A stretch of DNA of 59,121 bases from assembly GCA_016200005.1 (NCBI GenBank), contig JACQFP010000039.1, forward strand, positions 1 to 59,121, read 5' to 3'. A model generated the notes under the pieces. That model made no database searches and was not told the origin of the DNA. It worked only from the letters and a program-made list of their open reading frames with translations. The position numbers and the translations under genes are program-made. This DNA is from Verrucomicrobiota bacterium. GTDB lineage: Bacteria; Verrucomicrobiota; Verrucomicrobiia; Limisphaerales; PALSA-1396. The stretch's first letter is position 1; each line of letters begins with the position of its first letter. Of the stretch, positions 9,301 through 17,558 are shown one piece after another.

Positions 9301-10854
9301 CCAGCGCAGCGTGTGCAAGTTGTGATGCGTGTCCTCGGTGCCGAAGCTGGACATCACGATCTGTTTCTCATCCGCCTTGCCGTCGCCGTTTTTGTCGGCG
9401 AAGTGCAGCAACTGATGGCTCGCGCCGACGTAGCAACCGCCCTGATTATCCGGTACCACGCTGGTCGGGATCAACAGGCCGTCGGCGAAAACGGTGGAAG
9501 TCTCCGCCTTGCCGTCGCCATTGGTGTCTTCGAGGACAATCACCGCGTCCTCGGCATTCTGGCCGGGGCGAATCTGCGGATAGACCCGCGAACTCGCGAC
9601 CCACAGCCGGCCCTTCGCGTCCCAGTTCATCTGGATGGGTTTGTAGAGCATCGGGCTTTCGGCCCAGAGTGATACCTCGAATCCGTCGGCGACCTCGAAC
9701 GTCGGCACGGGTTGTTCCTTGAAATTCGGATCGCGATGCTCATGCGGTTTGTCGGCGAGCAACTCCTGCACTTCCTTCACCGTCGCCGGGTCTTGATGTT
9801 TCAGGTCGCGAAGTTTAGCGATCCGCGCTTCCCACTCCGCTATGAGCGGATCGAACTTGGGAATCTCGACGGCATTCTGACCTTGCTCGTGTTTGCGGAA
9901 GCCAAAAAGGTAGGTCCAGTTTTCCGGCCGCCAGCGGTGGAAGAAAAGTTCGTTCTTCTTGCGGATGGCATTGAGGAGAGCCTTATGGCCAGCCTTGTTG
10001 TCGCGATCGCTGGACGCGCTAGAGAGTAGTTTCATTCCAGTAACTTCCTGTTTGTTCAACCGTTCTTCTAGGCTGAGCTGACTGATTATTGCAAGAGACG
10101 CCCAAGCATTGCCTCTTTCGTTTGGCGCGAAACCATCCACGGCACGAGGCGTGATGTCATCCTCCACAACTCGTTCATAGACCTTGAGCAGTGAAACAAA
10201 CGTCGCGCCGCGCTGAAGGGAAAACTCCCGGAGGACTGCTTCCGTCGCACGAATCGGTTCGTCCTTGTCCGAAATGTTTTTGCCGAAGATGAGATTGGAA
10301 ACCGCACCACCAGCGTGACGTTCTCGTAAGGTCGGTCCAAGCAATATAAACCTCACCTTCTGCCCGCTGACTTCCTCGATGGCATCCATGAGCTTGCCGA
10401 GGTCTCGCTTGAACTTTTCCAACTTCGCCGCTTGATCCTTCGGCTTGGTTTCAGTTAGTTCGAGCGCCGCCGTCATGCCGTAGCTCAGGAACGCCACGGT
10501 CGGTTTAACGAGCGCGACTTGTTCCTTCACGCGCTTGAGCCATTCGCTCTCAGGCTTGTTCCAATCGAAACTCGCGCGCGAGCGGCCCATCGGCGTATCG
10601 GCAGCCCAGGCGAGATTGCGGAAGGTGATGTTGCGGTCGGGAAACGCAGCCGTGAGCCGCGTCTCGATGTGCCCGTAATCCACCTCGCGCTCGAAGAACG
10701 TGTCGCCAATGAACAACACGCGGTCGCCATCCCGCAGTTCAAAAGGCGGCTGTGCAGTTGGGGTGGCGGCGTTCGACGCACCAAGCGAAGCGAACAGCAG
10801 CAGGCAAAGGCCGACGCCGATTCGCAGGACCGCAACAGGCAAGATAGATTTCAT
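6376..10854 (-). CDS. PVC-type GDSL-like/dehydrogenase-propeller/HEAT/cytochrome c protein
   Basis: Exported protein of 1,492 residues with an architecture common in Planctomycetes and Verrucomicrobia. In order: signal peptide (MKSILPVAVLRIG...); GDSL/SGNH-like domain from ~45 (RVLFIGDTFFERE), with Thr at the usual nucleophile Ser position; membrane-bound-dehydrogenase type propeller at ~380-720 (FEVADGFEVSLWAESP, GPDGALYIADWSNPI); HEAT-like helical repeats at ~760-1190; cytochrome c domain with haem motif CMTCH at ~1221; and a C-terminal region with two Trp-rich motifs. A periplasmic sugar or alcohol oxidoreductase passing electrons to its own haem is the usual inference; substrate unknown. 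The start at 10854 is chosen because MKSIL begins a signal peptide; an in-frame TTG lies 17 codons upstream. The sequence KSEIRNPKSE at ~725-735 comes from a repeat tract. Divergent from the gene at 10988. Confidence 0.88.
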   Translation of the reverse strand: MKSILPVAVLRIGVGLCLLLFASLGASNAATPTAQPPFELRDGDRVLFIGDTFFEREVDYGHIETRLTAAFPDRNITFRNLAWAADTPMGRSRASFDWNKPESEWLKRVKEQVALVKPTVAFLSYGMTAALELTETKPKDQAAKLEKFKRDLGKLMDAIEEVSGQKVRFILLGPTLRERHAGGAVSNLIFGKNISDKDEPIRATEAVLREFSLQRGATFVSLLKVYERVVEDDITPRAVDGFAPNERGNAWASLAIISQLSLEERLNKQEVTGMKLLSSASSDRDNKAGHKALLNAIRKKNELFFHRWRPENWTYLFGFRKHEQGQNAVEIPKFDPLIAEWEARIAKLRDLKHQDPATVKEVQELLADKPHEHRDPNFKEQPVPTFEVADGFEVSLWAESPMLYKPIQMNWDAKGRLWVASSRVYPQIRPGQNAEDAVIVLEDTNGDGKAETSTVFADGLLIPTSVVPDNQGGCYVGASHQLLHFADKNGDGKADEKQIVMSSFGTEDTHHNLHTLRWGYDGHLYMNQSIYTHTHIETPHGVARLNSAGIWRFNPETWRMEIFTKGGCNPWGHHWDQYGNDFFTDGAGGKGIYHAMEGATYFTYADMRREADSTTPGNWPKFASLELIHSPQFPDDWQGDAITCDFRAHRVVRFKLSEAGSTFAGKEMPDLLRSTNVTFRPIDLRMGPDGALYIADWSNPIIQHGEVDFRDPRRDHEHGRIWRVIAKSEIRNPKSETPTAAVRGLTKLSITDLLDRTLSKNGWEQEQARRVAALKLRSKAGEKSSKEIHDWATRQTDSRAILEALWLNESLGTFDDALLEKVVTSSDANFRAAGARYLANNASLPNSINRLAKLVRDDSPRVRVEALRALARIPTAQSAELALSVLDKPMDPTLDYALWLTINDLAEPWIAAIQSGAWQPDGREKQLEFGLKAIQPENASRVLGQILASRPLTRDGTGPWIEIIGAAGTPKELRQLFDQVLNADFGDAASVRALKSLAEASRLRKVKPTGSTTEVGKLQDNPSESVRLEALKLAGEWKELGRYFPKLGELAASPNSSPTMREAAFNTLRQIAGKGAVDTLVGLTAADKDAAIRRQAAAALAAVDLGQAVPRVVEIAKATTDEAGALELWRGVLAVKGAGQSLRDALLEKSLSAATAKAGMRAAREGGRNDVDLVVAFAKAGGLAADTTALTGEVIADLAAKAVASGDPVRGEFVFRRADLACMTCHSIGGAGGKVGPDMTSIGASAPVDYLVESLLLPSAKIKEGYAPVNIETKDAQSLTGTLARETPDEVVLRNTVNVEVSVAKKNIESRQNGAVSLMPSGLLDNLAEQDKLDLIAFLSRLGKPGEFDASKGGVARRWRIYTFTHTDQQNGLGNVIWDAPLGDKMWQPTFALANGKLTRRVLEEASKREFWIGVLNIYAATELQTAKAGPVKLNLDAAASEVWIDGKRVGGAGESVAALSAGTHRVLVQIDPKKIPDAIRLESPDATFLAN
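8644..8678. repeat. GGATTTC heptamer tract inside the PVC oxidoreductase gene
   Basis: About five degenerate copies of a 7-bp unit (TTCGGAT/TTCGGGT) translated on the minus strand as KSEIRNPKSE, at the junction between the propeller and the HEAT region. It reads as a short minisatellite tolerated in a linker. Confidence 0.6.
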
Positions 10855-10987
10855 CAATGGTCTCAAAGAATATTTCCACCAGTAAAACTGCGTTTGCCCT
10901 CTCAATCAAGCCGGGAAATGTTCCTTTCGAGCCGCACAGTTTTTCTGGATTGAACATCCGCAAGGGACGAATTAGATTCTGCGTGTC

Positions 10988-11767
10988 GTGAGCGAAGTGG
11001 ATAACAGAATCATCACGTTGCTGCTCTTGTCGCTGTTGGTGCTGGTGTTGACGATGAGCGCCGCGCTGGTGGGTCTGGTGATTCATTGGCGGCGACAGGG
11101 CCGCTATTCGGGCTATTCCAGATTTGTGGATTATTACCGCAGCCGTCTGCCCGCTGGATTAAGTTTTCGTTCCTCCTTTTTGAATCGCCCGCCCTGCTGG
11201 CTGGCCATCCGCAGCCGCAACCTGCTGGCGGTGCAATCCGTCCTCCGCCTGACCAATGCCCGGCCTTGTTCTTGGGCGGAAGGATTGGCGGGCGCCACTG
11301 AAAGAAAACTTTTTGTTTCGCCGCCCGTGGATGGCTGGATTCTGATCATCGGTTCGGCATTGCCCGACCCCGCGGACGACGTGGATGCGTGTTACCGGTT
11401 CGTGATGGAATTGAGCCGCAAGCTTGGACACGTCCAGTTCTTCAGCGCCAACCGCGTTCTCAATCACCATGCCTGGGTGCAGGTCGAGGCGGGGCGCGTC
11501 CGGCGGGCCTATGTGTGGGCGGGAAAAACTTTATGGAAACAGGGCCTGAAAACCAGGGCGGAGGCCGATCTCGGATTGAAATGTTTTGATTACCTGGAAA
11601 TAGCTGACCACACGTCATTCCGGATGTCCGACGTCATCCTCACCAACGTGGAAAAAGTTCCGCAACTGGCCGCACGCTGGAGCATCGACCCCGCCAGCAT
11701 CGATGAGCGGTTCTTCGAACACGCGCGCGGCATCGCCGGCGAATCCTCGCGGCTGAAGGGATTTTGA
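10988..11767 (+). CDS. Membrane-anchored conserved protein of unknown function
   Basis: About 259 residues from a GTG start at 10988. One N-terminal membrane segment (IITLLLLSLLVLVLTMSAALVGLVIHW split by no charges) anchors a cytoplasmic or periplasmic soluble domain. Recognisable stretches include LAIRSRNLLAVQSVLRL, GWILIIGSALPDP, ACYRFVMELSRKLG and HHAWVQVEAGRVRRAYVWAG. I do not recognise a characterised family. It is transcribed away from the large PVC protein with a 133-bp divergent intergenic region, and the GNAT gene follows 58 bp downstream, so it probably heads a short operon 10988-12683. The GTG start puts the membrane segment at residues ~8-33; no closer ATG gives a better N-terminus. 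Confidence 0.75.
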   Translation: MSEVDNRIITLLLLSLLVLVLTMSAALVGLVIHWRRQGRYSGYSRFVDYYRSRLPAGLSFRSSFLNRPPCWLAIRSRNLLAVQSVLRLTNARPCSWAEGLAGATERKLFVSPPVDGWILIIGSALPDPADDVDACYRFVMELSRKLGHVQFFSANRVLNHHAWVQVEAGRVRRAYVWAGKTLWKQGLKTRAEADLGLKCFDYLEIADHTSFRMSDVILTNVEKVPQLAARWSIDPASIDERFFEHARGIAGESSRLKGF

Positions 11768-11825
11768 GTCTTGCGCCGGAAGGCCGGTGTGAGCAGAGTG
11801 GGAAAAACTCAACCACGGAAATTCT

Positions 11826-12407
11826 ATGTCATTGGAACTCGCACTGCAAAAGGCACCAAAGGAGATTGCCCTGAAAGACGGCATGAAGTGCAAACTGCGC
11901 CCGCTCCGCAAAGACGACGAACAGGTTTTTCACGAGTTTTTTCTGGCCGTGCCCGCACAGGAACGCATGTTCATCAAGCACCGCGTGACCGAGCGCAACG
12001 TGATCCAGGACTGGTGCCAGAACATCGACCTGGGCCGCAACCTGCCCCTGCTGGCGCTGGTGGATGGAAAGATCGTTGGCGACGCCACGCTGCACCAGCA
12101 ATTGGGCGGTTGGAAAAGGCACATCGCGCGCATCAGTGTGCTGGTGCACCCCAAGTTTCGCGGGCGCGGACTGGCGAAGGCGCTGGTGTCCGCACTGGTG
12201 GACATTGCCCGCAATGCCGGCCTGCAAAAACTGGAGGCGGAATTCATCGGCGAACAGGAGGCGGCCATCAAAATGTTCGCCCTGCTCGGATTCAGCAACC
12301 TGCTCCGGCTGGAGGATTACGTCATCGACATGCAGGCCATCAAGCACGACTACGTTTTGATGGGGCTTGATCTGACGACCGACGAAGAGTACGCCGGGAT
12401 GGAATGA
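11826..12407 (+). CDS. GNAT-family N-acetyltransferase
   Basis: Cytosolic protein of 193 residues expected to transfer an acetyl group from acetyl-CoA to an amine. The GNAT core is clear: KCKLRPLRKDDEQVFHEFF (motif C/D region), LLALVDGKIVGDATL, then ISVLVHPKFRGRGLAKALV, which is motif A with the R/Q-x-x-G-x-G/A pyrophosphate loop (RGRGLA). Motif B follows (GLQKLEAEFIGEQEAAIKMF, LLGF). The substrate cannot be read from the sequence; family members act on antibiotics, protein termini, polyamines and amino acids. The ATG at 11826 gives a normal N-terminus. It lies between a membrane-anchored unknown (58 bp upstream) and a zinc-ribbon protein whose ATG is 3 bp after this stop, suggesting co-transcription. 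Confidence 0.88.
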   Translation: MSLELALQKAPKEIALKDGMKCKLRPLRKDDEQVFHEFFLAVPAQERMFIKHRVTERNVIQDWCQNIDLGRNLPLLALVDGKIVGDATLHQQLGGWKRHIARISVLVHPKFRGRGLAKALVSALVDIARNAGLQKLEAEFIGEQEAAIKMFALLGFSNLLRLEDYVIDMQAIKHDYVLMGLDLTTDEEYAGME

Positions 12408-12410
12408 TTG

Positions 12411-12683
12411 ATGCCTCCTGATGTCTGCCCCAACTGTGGCGCGGACGTGCCGCGCAACGCCAAGGTCTGTCCCGAATGCGGCTCGGACGAACAAACCGGC
12501 TGGTCAGATGAAGCGGAGACCGGACATTTGGGCCTGCCCGATGATTCCTTCGACTACGATGAGTTTGTTGAAAAAGAATTTGGATCGCGCAACCCAGTAC
12601 CGCGCGGACTCCATTGGTTCTGGTGGTTGGCGGGATTGATTCTGCTGGCCGTCCTGATCGTGATGTGGTTGAAATGGTTTTAG
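12411..12683 (+). CDS. Small zinc-ribbon membrane protein
   Basis: About 90 residues. The N-terminus has two CxxC knuckles (CPNCG and CPECG, separated by ADVPRNAKV), a standard four-Cys zinc ribbon. An acidic linker with DDSFDYDEFVEKEFG follows, then one C-terminal membrane helix (FWWLAGLILLAVLIVMWLKWF). The topology suggests a cytosolic zinc ribbon tethered to the inner membrane. Function unknown; such proteins often serve as small adaptors. ATG 12411 is preferred over the adjacent TTG 12408. It starts 3 bp after the GNAT stop codon and is probably translationally coupled to it. Confidence 0.8.
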   Translation: MPPDVCPNCGADVPRNAKVCPECGSDEQTGWSDEAETGHLGLPDDSFDYDEFVEKEFGSRNPVPRGLHWFWWLAGLILLAVLIVMWLKWF

Positions 12684-12704
12684 CACATTTCTGGAATTGA
12701 GCGC

Positions 12705-14207
12705 GTGAACAACTCCCCTTACCCGACCTCCGGTCACCCTCCCGATGAACCTCGCAGCAGCGGACGTGAGTCCGCTCCATCTATATTCGATGAAAGTCAG
12801 AGCCGACTCACGTCGGCTGCTACGGCCGGCTCCGACTCGGAGTCGCGGTTCGGATTCAATGAGCGAAATTCTTCGGGGATTTCTCTCCCCTCCGGATGGG
12901 GAGATGAACGGGATGCGGGGCATTCTTTGGATTTCGGTTCTTACAGCATTCGCAGTGCAAAGTTTTTCTCCTGGCTCCTGTCGCTGATCGTCAGCATTTC
13001 CGCAACAGCAGCAAACTTTTCGGATTGGCCGCAGATTCTCGGTCCCACGCGCAACGGCGTTTATGCCGGCAACGACCTGGCTGAGGCGTGGCCCAAAGAA
13101 GGGCCGCCGGTCGTCTGGGAGAAAAAGATCGGGCGCGGCTTCGCCGGACCCGCCATCAGCGCGGGTAAAGTGATTCTATTTCATCGGCTCGACGATAAAG
13201 AGTCTGTCGATTGCCTCGAAGCCAAATCTGGCAAAGAGCTTTGGACATTCGATTACCCAACGGCATACCGCGACGATTTTGGTTTCGACGACGGCCCGCG
13301 CGCGGTGCCGGCGATTGCAGACGGCAAAGTCTATACGTTCGGAGCGGAAGGCGCGTTGCACTGCCTTGACTTCGCAACGGGCAAGAGAATCTGGAACGTG
13401 GATACGAAAGCAACACTCAAGGCAGGCAAAGGTTATTTCGGCATGGCCTGCTCGCCGCTGGTGGAGGGCGATGCGGTCTTATTGAACATCGGCGGTGCAA
13501 ACGGGGCGGGCGTTGTCGCTTTCGACAAGGCGACCGGAAAACTGCTTTGGAAAGCCACCAGCGATGAGGCCAGTTACTCCTCGCCGACGGCCGCGACGGT
13601 CAACGGCAAGCGGCGCGTTTTCTTTCTTACGCGCGCCGGACTGGTGGCAATCGAACCGAAGACGGGCAAAGTTGAATTCCAATTTCAATGGCGCGCCAGT
13701 AATTCCGCCTCCGTCAACGCTGCCACGCCGCTGGTCATCGACGACCTGGTATTTCTCTCCGCCAGCTACCAAACCGGCGCGGTGCTGTTGCGCGTCACGG
13801 AAAGTGGCGTCGAAAAAATCTGGTCAGGTGACGACCGGCTCTCGAATCACTATGCCACGAGTGTTTATCGGGACGGGTTTCTCTATGGCTTCGACGGTCG
13901 CGCTGACCCAGGTTTCCAACCACCGCCGAGTCTGCGCTGTGTGGAGTTCAAAACCGGCAAGGTGCGGTGGAGCAAAACCGGGTTGGGCGCGGGGACGGTC
14001 ACTTTGACCGGCGACGCTTTACTGCTCCTCTTGGACAACGGACAATTGCTGCGCGTCGCCGCTCAACCCGATCAATACAAAGAAACCGGCCGCGCGCAGA
14101 TTTTCCCCACGGGAATCCGCGCTTATCCAGCCCTCGCCGAGGGACATCTTTTTGCACGCAGCAAGGACAAATTGTTCTGTGTCGATTTGCGGAAATCGAA
14201 ACCCTAG
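12705..14207 (+). CDS. PQQ-like beta-propeller protein (secreted)
   Basis: The body of this gene (from about 13010) encodes a PQQ_2-type beta-propeller of ~390 residues resembling BamB/YfgL-like exported proteins of Verrucomicrobia. The blades are visible as repeated ATGKxxW motifs: SGKELWTFDYP, TGKRIWNVDTK, TGKLLWKATS, TGKVRWSKTG. A signal-like segment (FFSWLLSLIVSISATA) stands just before NFSDWPQILGPTRNG. The start is uncertain: GTG 12705 would place about 80 repeat-encoded residues before the signal sequence, while an in-frame TTG at 12927 gives a conventional signal peptide. A different frame (ATG 12904/12913) also begins signal-like but stops at 12987, hinting at a past frameshift. The early part consists of two nested palindromic repeats. 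Function not predictable beyond propeller scaffold or binding. Confidence 0.8.
   Translation: MNNSPYPTSGHPPDEPRSSGRESAPSIFDESQSRLTSAATAGSDSESRFGFNERNSSGISLPSGWGDERDAGHSLDFGSYSIRSAKFFSWLLSLIVSISATAANFSDWPQILGPTRNGVYAGNDLAEAWPKEGPPVVWEKKIGRGFAGPAISAGKVILFHRLDDKESVDCLEAKSGKELWTFDYPTAYRDDFGFDDGPRAVPAIADGKVYTFGAEGALHCLDFATGKRIWNVDTKATLKAGKGYFGMACSPLVEGDAVLLNIGGANGAGVVAFDKATGKLLWKATSDEASYSSPTAATVNGKRRVFFLTRAGLVAIEPKTGKVEFQFQWRASNSASVNAATPLVIDDLVFLSASYQTGAVLLRVTESGVEKIWSGDDRLSNHYATSVYRDGFLYGFDGRADPGFQPPPSLRCVEFKTGKVRWSKTGLGAGTVTLTGDALLLLLDNGQLLRVAAQPDQYKETGRAQIFPTGIRAYPALAEGHLFARSKDKLFCVDLRKSKP
12715..12920. repeat. CCCCTCACCC-type palindrome split by another repeat
   Basis: The left half (CCCCTTACCCGACCTCCGG...) lies at 12715-12744 and the right half (CTCTCCCCTCCGGATGGGGA, then ...GATGCGGGG) at 12883-12920. 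Together they match the arms and centre of the mnmA repeat at 1835-1896. Between them sits a GCAGCAGC-type element (12753-12824) plus about 58 bp of GC-rich sequence, so one repeat appears to have landed inside the other. Confidence 0.65.
12753..12824. repeat. GTAGCAGC hairpin repeat, copy A
   Basis: Left arm GCAGCAGCGGACGTGAGTCC and right arm GACTCACGTCGGCTGCTACG flank a variable ~25-bp loop. The arms are near-complementary (G/C swaps at two places). It lies inside the open N-terminal extension of the PQQ-propeller gene. Confidence 0.85.
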
Positions 14208-14295
14208 CCGACAAAGCGGAGCGGCAGACGATTAAAGTTTAGCGCGATATTCCGTCGGTGTTGCTTAGTGGGAAGGCTTTGGGCAAGATACAGAC

Positions 14296-17200
14296 ATGCT
14301 CATCAGGGACTTCAGTGGCTGCCGTGCACTGCTGATTTGGCGAGCACCAACATGGGTGCCGGCATTTTTCATGGCAGTCGTTTCCGTGATCACTGCGAAT
14401 GCGAACGGCGTCCCCGGATACGGAATGCAGTTTTGGCAACGGCAGCACGGCCTGCCGGAAAACACCGTCAAGGCCCTTTACCAGACTCGCGACGGATACT
14501 TGTGGATCGGCACTTACTCGGGATTGGCGCGTTTTGATGGACTCAAGTTCACCGTCTTCAATCACGTCAACCTGCCGGGTTTACCCAGCGATGTGTGCAA
14601 GGCTCTGGTAGAAGACGGCGAGGGCAACTTATGGATTGGAACGGATAATGGTCTGGTGTGCTGGCAGGACCAAACGGTAAAGGTGTACACTACCAAGGAC
14701 GGATTAAGCGGCAATGACATCCGATTGCTCTGTATTGGTCACCAAAACCGGCTGTGGATCGCCACAAGTCAGGGGCTGGACCGGTTCAGTGAAGGAAGAT
14801 TCACAAGGTTGAATGCGCGGGATGGATTAAGCTTGGACTTCGTCGCTTCCATGTACGAAGACCCATCCGGGGCACTTTGGGTCAGCACCACTCGCGGCGT
14901 CGAGCGGTGGGATCCGGTCTCGGCGAGATTCAAGGACTGCGTGAACTACGCCACAACCGAAACCGACCATCCCCGACCCGGCCTTTGGAGTAATTGCCAG
15001 TTGAGCGGGAGGGACGGGACTGTCTGGCTGGGCAGCGTTCACTCGCCCGGAAGCAATTCTGACGGGTTGGCGCTGTTAGGTTGCACCAACGAGCCGGCAG
15101 TTCTGACTTCGAACCTGCTCTTTGCTACACCTGCGATGCTTTTCATCTACACTAATACGCCTGGCATTGTGAACGGCCCGATCCAGTCCATGGTTCCTGA
15201 TCGCCAGGGCGACCTCTGGCTTGTTACCGAACGGAATGGGCTCCTCCGATTCCGCAACGGGCGCTTTGCTCACTTCGACAAGTCGGACGGTTTGCCAGAC
15301 GTTTGGGGCCTAAGCATGTTGGAGGACCGAGAAGGCAATCTCTGGATTGGCACGCGAAGCGGCGGATTAAATCGCTTGCAGCCGCAGAGTTTTCAAGTGT
15401 TCACCATGGATAATGGCCTGCCACACGATAAAGCATGGACGATGTGCGAAAGCAAAGACGGGAGCGTTTGGTTGGGCACCGATGGCGGAGTCACTCATTG
15501 GCTAGACGGATGCATCACCAATTATATCGAGCAACACGGCCTGAGCTTCCCCGCAGTACGCTCGCTACACGAGGACAATGAAGGCACGCTTTGGATTGGC
15601 ACCAGTTGGAGGCTGTTTTCCCTGCATGATGGCAAACTCACCAGCCATCGGCCAATCGCTGATCGCGAGGATTATAGAATTCGCGTCATCACCGGCGACC
15701 GCACCGGCAATCTTTGGATTGGTTGGGACAAAGGATTAATGCGATTCAGCCAGGGCCGCTGGCAGAATTTCACGACCAACGATTGGCTTTCCTGCAACGA
15801 CGTGCGGGCCGTGCTGGAGGACCGGCACGGTGCGTTGTGGCTCGGCACGTTCGGCGGCGGGTTGAATCGCTGGCAAGACGGGAAAGTGACCGTGTTGACC
15901 ACGAAAGACGGCCTCGCCAGCGATTTCGCCTGGACGCTCCATGAGGACGCCGACGGTGTGTTGTGGATCGGCACCGAAGGTGGACTTAATCGCTATGAGA
16001 ACGGGCGGCTGACCACGTACACGACCCGCGAGGGCCTCTTCGATAACTTGATCAATCAAATCCTCGAAGACGACCGCGGCTATCTCTGGCTCAGTTGTGA
16101 TCGCGGCATCTTTCGGGTGAGCAAACAGGAACTCAACGACGTCGCGCAAGGCAAGACGCGCTCTGTCCACTCGGTTGCCTACGGCGAGGCCGATGGCTTA
16201 ATCAGTGTCGAAACCAACGGACGCAAAAGCCAGCCCGCCGGCTGCAAGACCCGCGATGGCCGACTGTGGTTTCCCACGGGAAAAGGAGTTGTGGTGATGG
16301 ATCCAAGCAAGCTGGACTACGAGGAGATTCCGCCACCCGTGGTGATCGAAGAAGTTCAGGCCAACGGCCAGCTCATCTTCAGCAACAGCCGTGTAGCTTC
16401 CTCCCTCGCCGAGAATCCAGTAGCAGCCGACGTGAGTCAGCTCCATTACCCAAAGAATCAGAGCGGACTGACGTCCGCTGCTACGGCTTTGAAAGGATCG
16501 CCTAAATCTGAAATTCACCTGCCTCCCGGCGGTGCACATTTACTCGCCTTTCACTACACCGCCAACAGTCTCGCCGCGCCGGAAAAAGTCCGGTTCAAAT
16601 ACCGCTTGCTCGGGAGTCATTCGGATTGGATTGAGGCCGGGACACGGCGCGTGGCCCATTACACAGACTTGAGCCCGGGCCATTACCGCTACCAAGTCAT
16701 CGCCGCGAACCAGCACGGCGTTTGGAATCAGACCGGTGCGAGCATGGCATTTTATCTCGCACCTTTTTTTTACCAAACCTGGTGGTTCTACGCGATTTGT
16801 GCCCTCGGTGTTGTGGTCGCCGCTTTCGCTGCCCACCGTGTGCGTGTGGGAGTAGTCCAAAGACTCGAAGACTTGGAAAAGGCAAAAGCCCTGGCAGATG
16901 CTCGGCTGAACATCGCGCGCGATCTCCATGAGAAACTTGGCGCCAAGCTGACACATCTCGCGCTTCTGGGTGACAGCCTCCAGCCGCAGATAGATTCACT
17001 GGCAGCGGCAGCCACACACGAAAGCGTGGCCGCCATGGCGCGCGACAGCGTTGGAGATCTTGGCGATCTGGTTTGGGCGGTTGACCCTCGTTGTGATTCG
17101 CTGGAATCGTTTGCCGCCTACATCATTCAATCCGTCGAGGAATACTGCGAGCAGAACAATATTTCGTGCTCGTTCGACATTCCCAAACAGTTGCCGGACG

Positions 17201-17502
17201 TGCCGCTTTCCACTGAAACCCGTCACGCGCTGCTCCTGACCGTGAAGGAAGTCTTGCGCGGCATCGCCGATTCCGGCGTCGCGACAAACCTCGCGCTCCG
17301 CATCGCTACGGAGGCCGCCGCCATCGTGATCGTGATTGAATCTCGCCACGGCGGTGCGGAAACCTCGCCCGTCGCGCTCGAGAATTCGCAAATCACTGCG
17401 GCGACCCGGCGCGTTCGCGCTATCGGCGGATCGTTCGAGGTTGAGTGCAGCGGCGTCGGCGCGAGGCGCATCACTATTCGCACCGCGATAGAGCGTCCTT
17501 GA
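14296..17502 (+). CDS. Two-component propeller sensor histidine kinase (degenerate ATPase)
   Basis: Membrane sensor of 1,068 residues. N-terminal signal or anchor (AFFMAVVSVITANANG), then about 12 two-component-regulator propeller repeats to ~690, each with a GxLWIGT-type strand (YLWIGTYSGLARFDG, NLWIGTDNGLVCW). A Y_Y_Y domain lies at ~735-825, a membrane helix at ~826-848 (WWFYAICALGVVVAAFAAH), and a HisKA_3 dimerisation helix with phospho-acceptor His878 in IARDLHEKLG. The ATPase region is abnormal: the N-box position reads LTVKEVLRGIADSG with no Asn, and neither a DxGxG nor a GLxNM motif is found. It may be a weak or dead kinase that still signals by conformation. A palindromic repeat at 16420 adds ~22 residues before the Y_Y_Y domain. 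The response regulator gene follows, its start (17559) 56 bp after this stop. Confidence 0.9.
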   Translation: MLIRDFSGCRALLIWRAPTWVPAFFMAVVSVITANANGVPGYGMQFWQRQHGLPENTVKALYQTRDGYLWIGTYSGLARFDGLKFTVFNHVNLPGLPSDVCKALVEDGEGNLWIGTDNGLVCWQDQTVKVYTTKDGLSGNDIRLLCIGHQNRLWIATSQGLDRFSEGRFTRLNARDGLSLDFVASMYEDPSGALWVSTTRGVERWDPVSARFKDCVNYATTETDHPRPGLWSNCQLSGRDGTVWLGSVHSPGSNSDGLALLGCTNEPAVLTSNLLFATPAMLFIYTNTPGIVNGPIQSMVPDRQGDLWLVTERNGLLRFRNGRFAHFDKSDGLPDVWGLSMLEDREGNLWIGTRSGGLNRLQPQSFQVFTMDNGLPHDKAWTMCESKDGSVWLGTDGGVTHWLDGCITNYIEQHGLSFPAVRSLHEDNEGTLWIGTSWRLFSLHDGKLTSHRPIADREDYRIRVITGDRTGNLWIGWDKGLMRFSQGRWQNFTTNDWLSCNDVRAVLEDRHGALWLGTFGGGLNRWQDGKVTVLTTKDGLASDFAWTLHEDADGVLWIGTEGGLNRYENGRLTTYTTREGLFDNLINQILEDDRGYLWLSCDRGIFRVSKQELNDVAQGKTRSVHSVAYGEADGLISVETNGRKSQPAGCKTRDGRLWFPTGKGVVVMDPSKLDYEEIPPPVVIEEVQANGQLIFSNSRVASSLAENPVAADVSQLHYPKNQSGLTSAATALKGSPKSEIHLPPGGAHLLAFHYTANSLAAPEKVRFKYRLLGSHSDWIEAGTRRVAHYTDLSPGHYRYQVIAANQHGVWNQTGASMAFYLAPFFYQTWWFYAICALGVVVAAFAAHRVRVGVVQRLEDLEKAKALADARLNIARDLHEKLGAKLTHLALLGDSLQPQIDSLAAAATHESVAAMARDSVGDLGDLVWAVDPRCDSLESFAAYIIQSVEEYCEQNNISCSFDIPKQLPDVPLSTETRHALLLTVKEVLRGIADSGVATNLALRIATEAAAIVIVIESRHGGAETSPVALENSQITAATRRVRAIGGSFEVECSGVGARRITIRTAIERP
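16420..16484. repeat. GTAGCAGC hairpin repeat, copy B (translated in the sensor kinase)
   Basis: Left arm GTAGCAGCCGACGTGAGTCA, right arm GGACTGACGTCCGCTGCTAC, loop of ~17 bp. It is read through as VAADVSQLHYPKNQSGLTSA at ~709-730 of the kinase, in the linker before the Y_Y_Y domain. Confidence 0.85.
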
Positions 17503-17558
17503 ACGATGAAAAATCAATGCTCAAAGTTGCACGTTGGAAAAGCCGGGCCGCACCTCGT

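Noticed and set aside
8701-9672. Plus-strand 323-codon frame inside the PVC oxidoreductase
   Set aside because: Antisense shadow of the propeller domain with no plausible start context.
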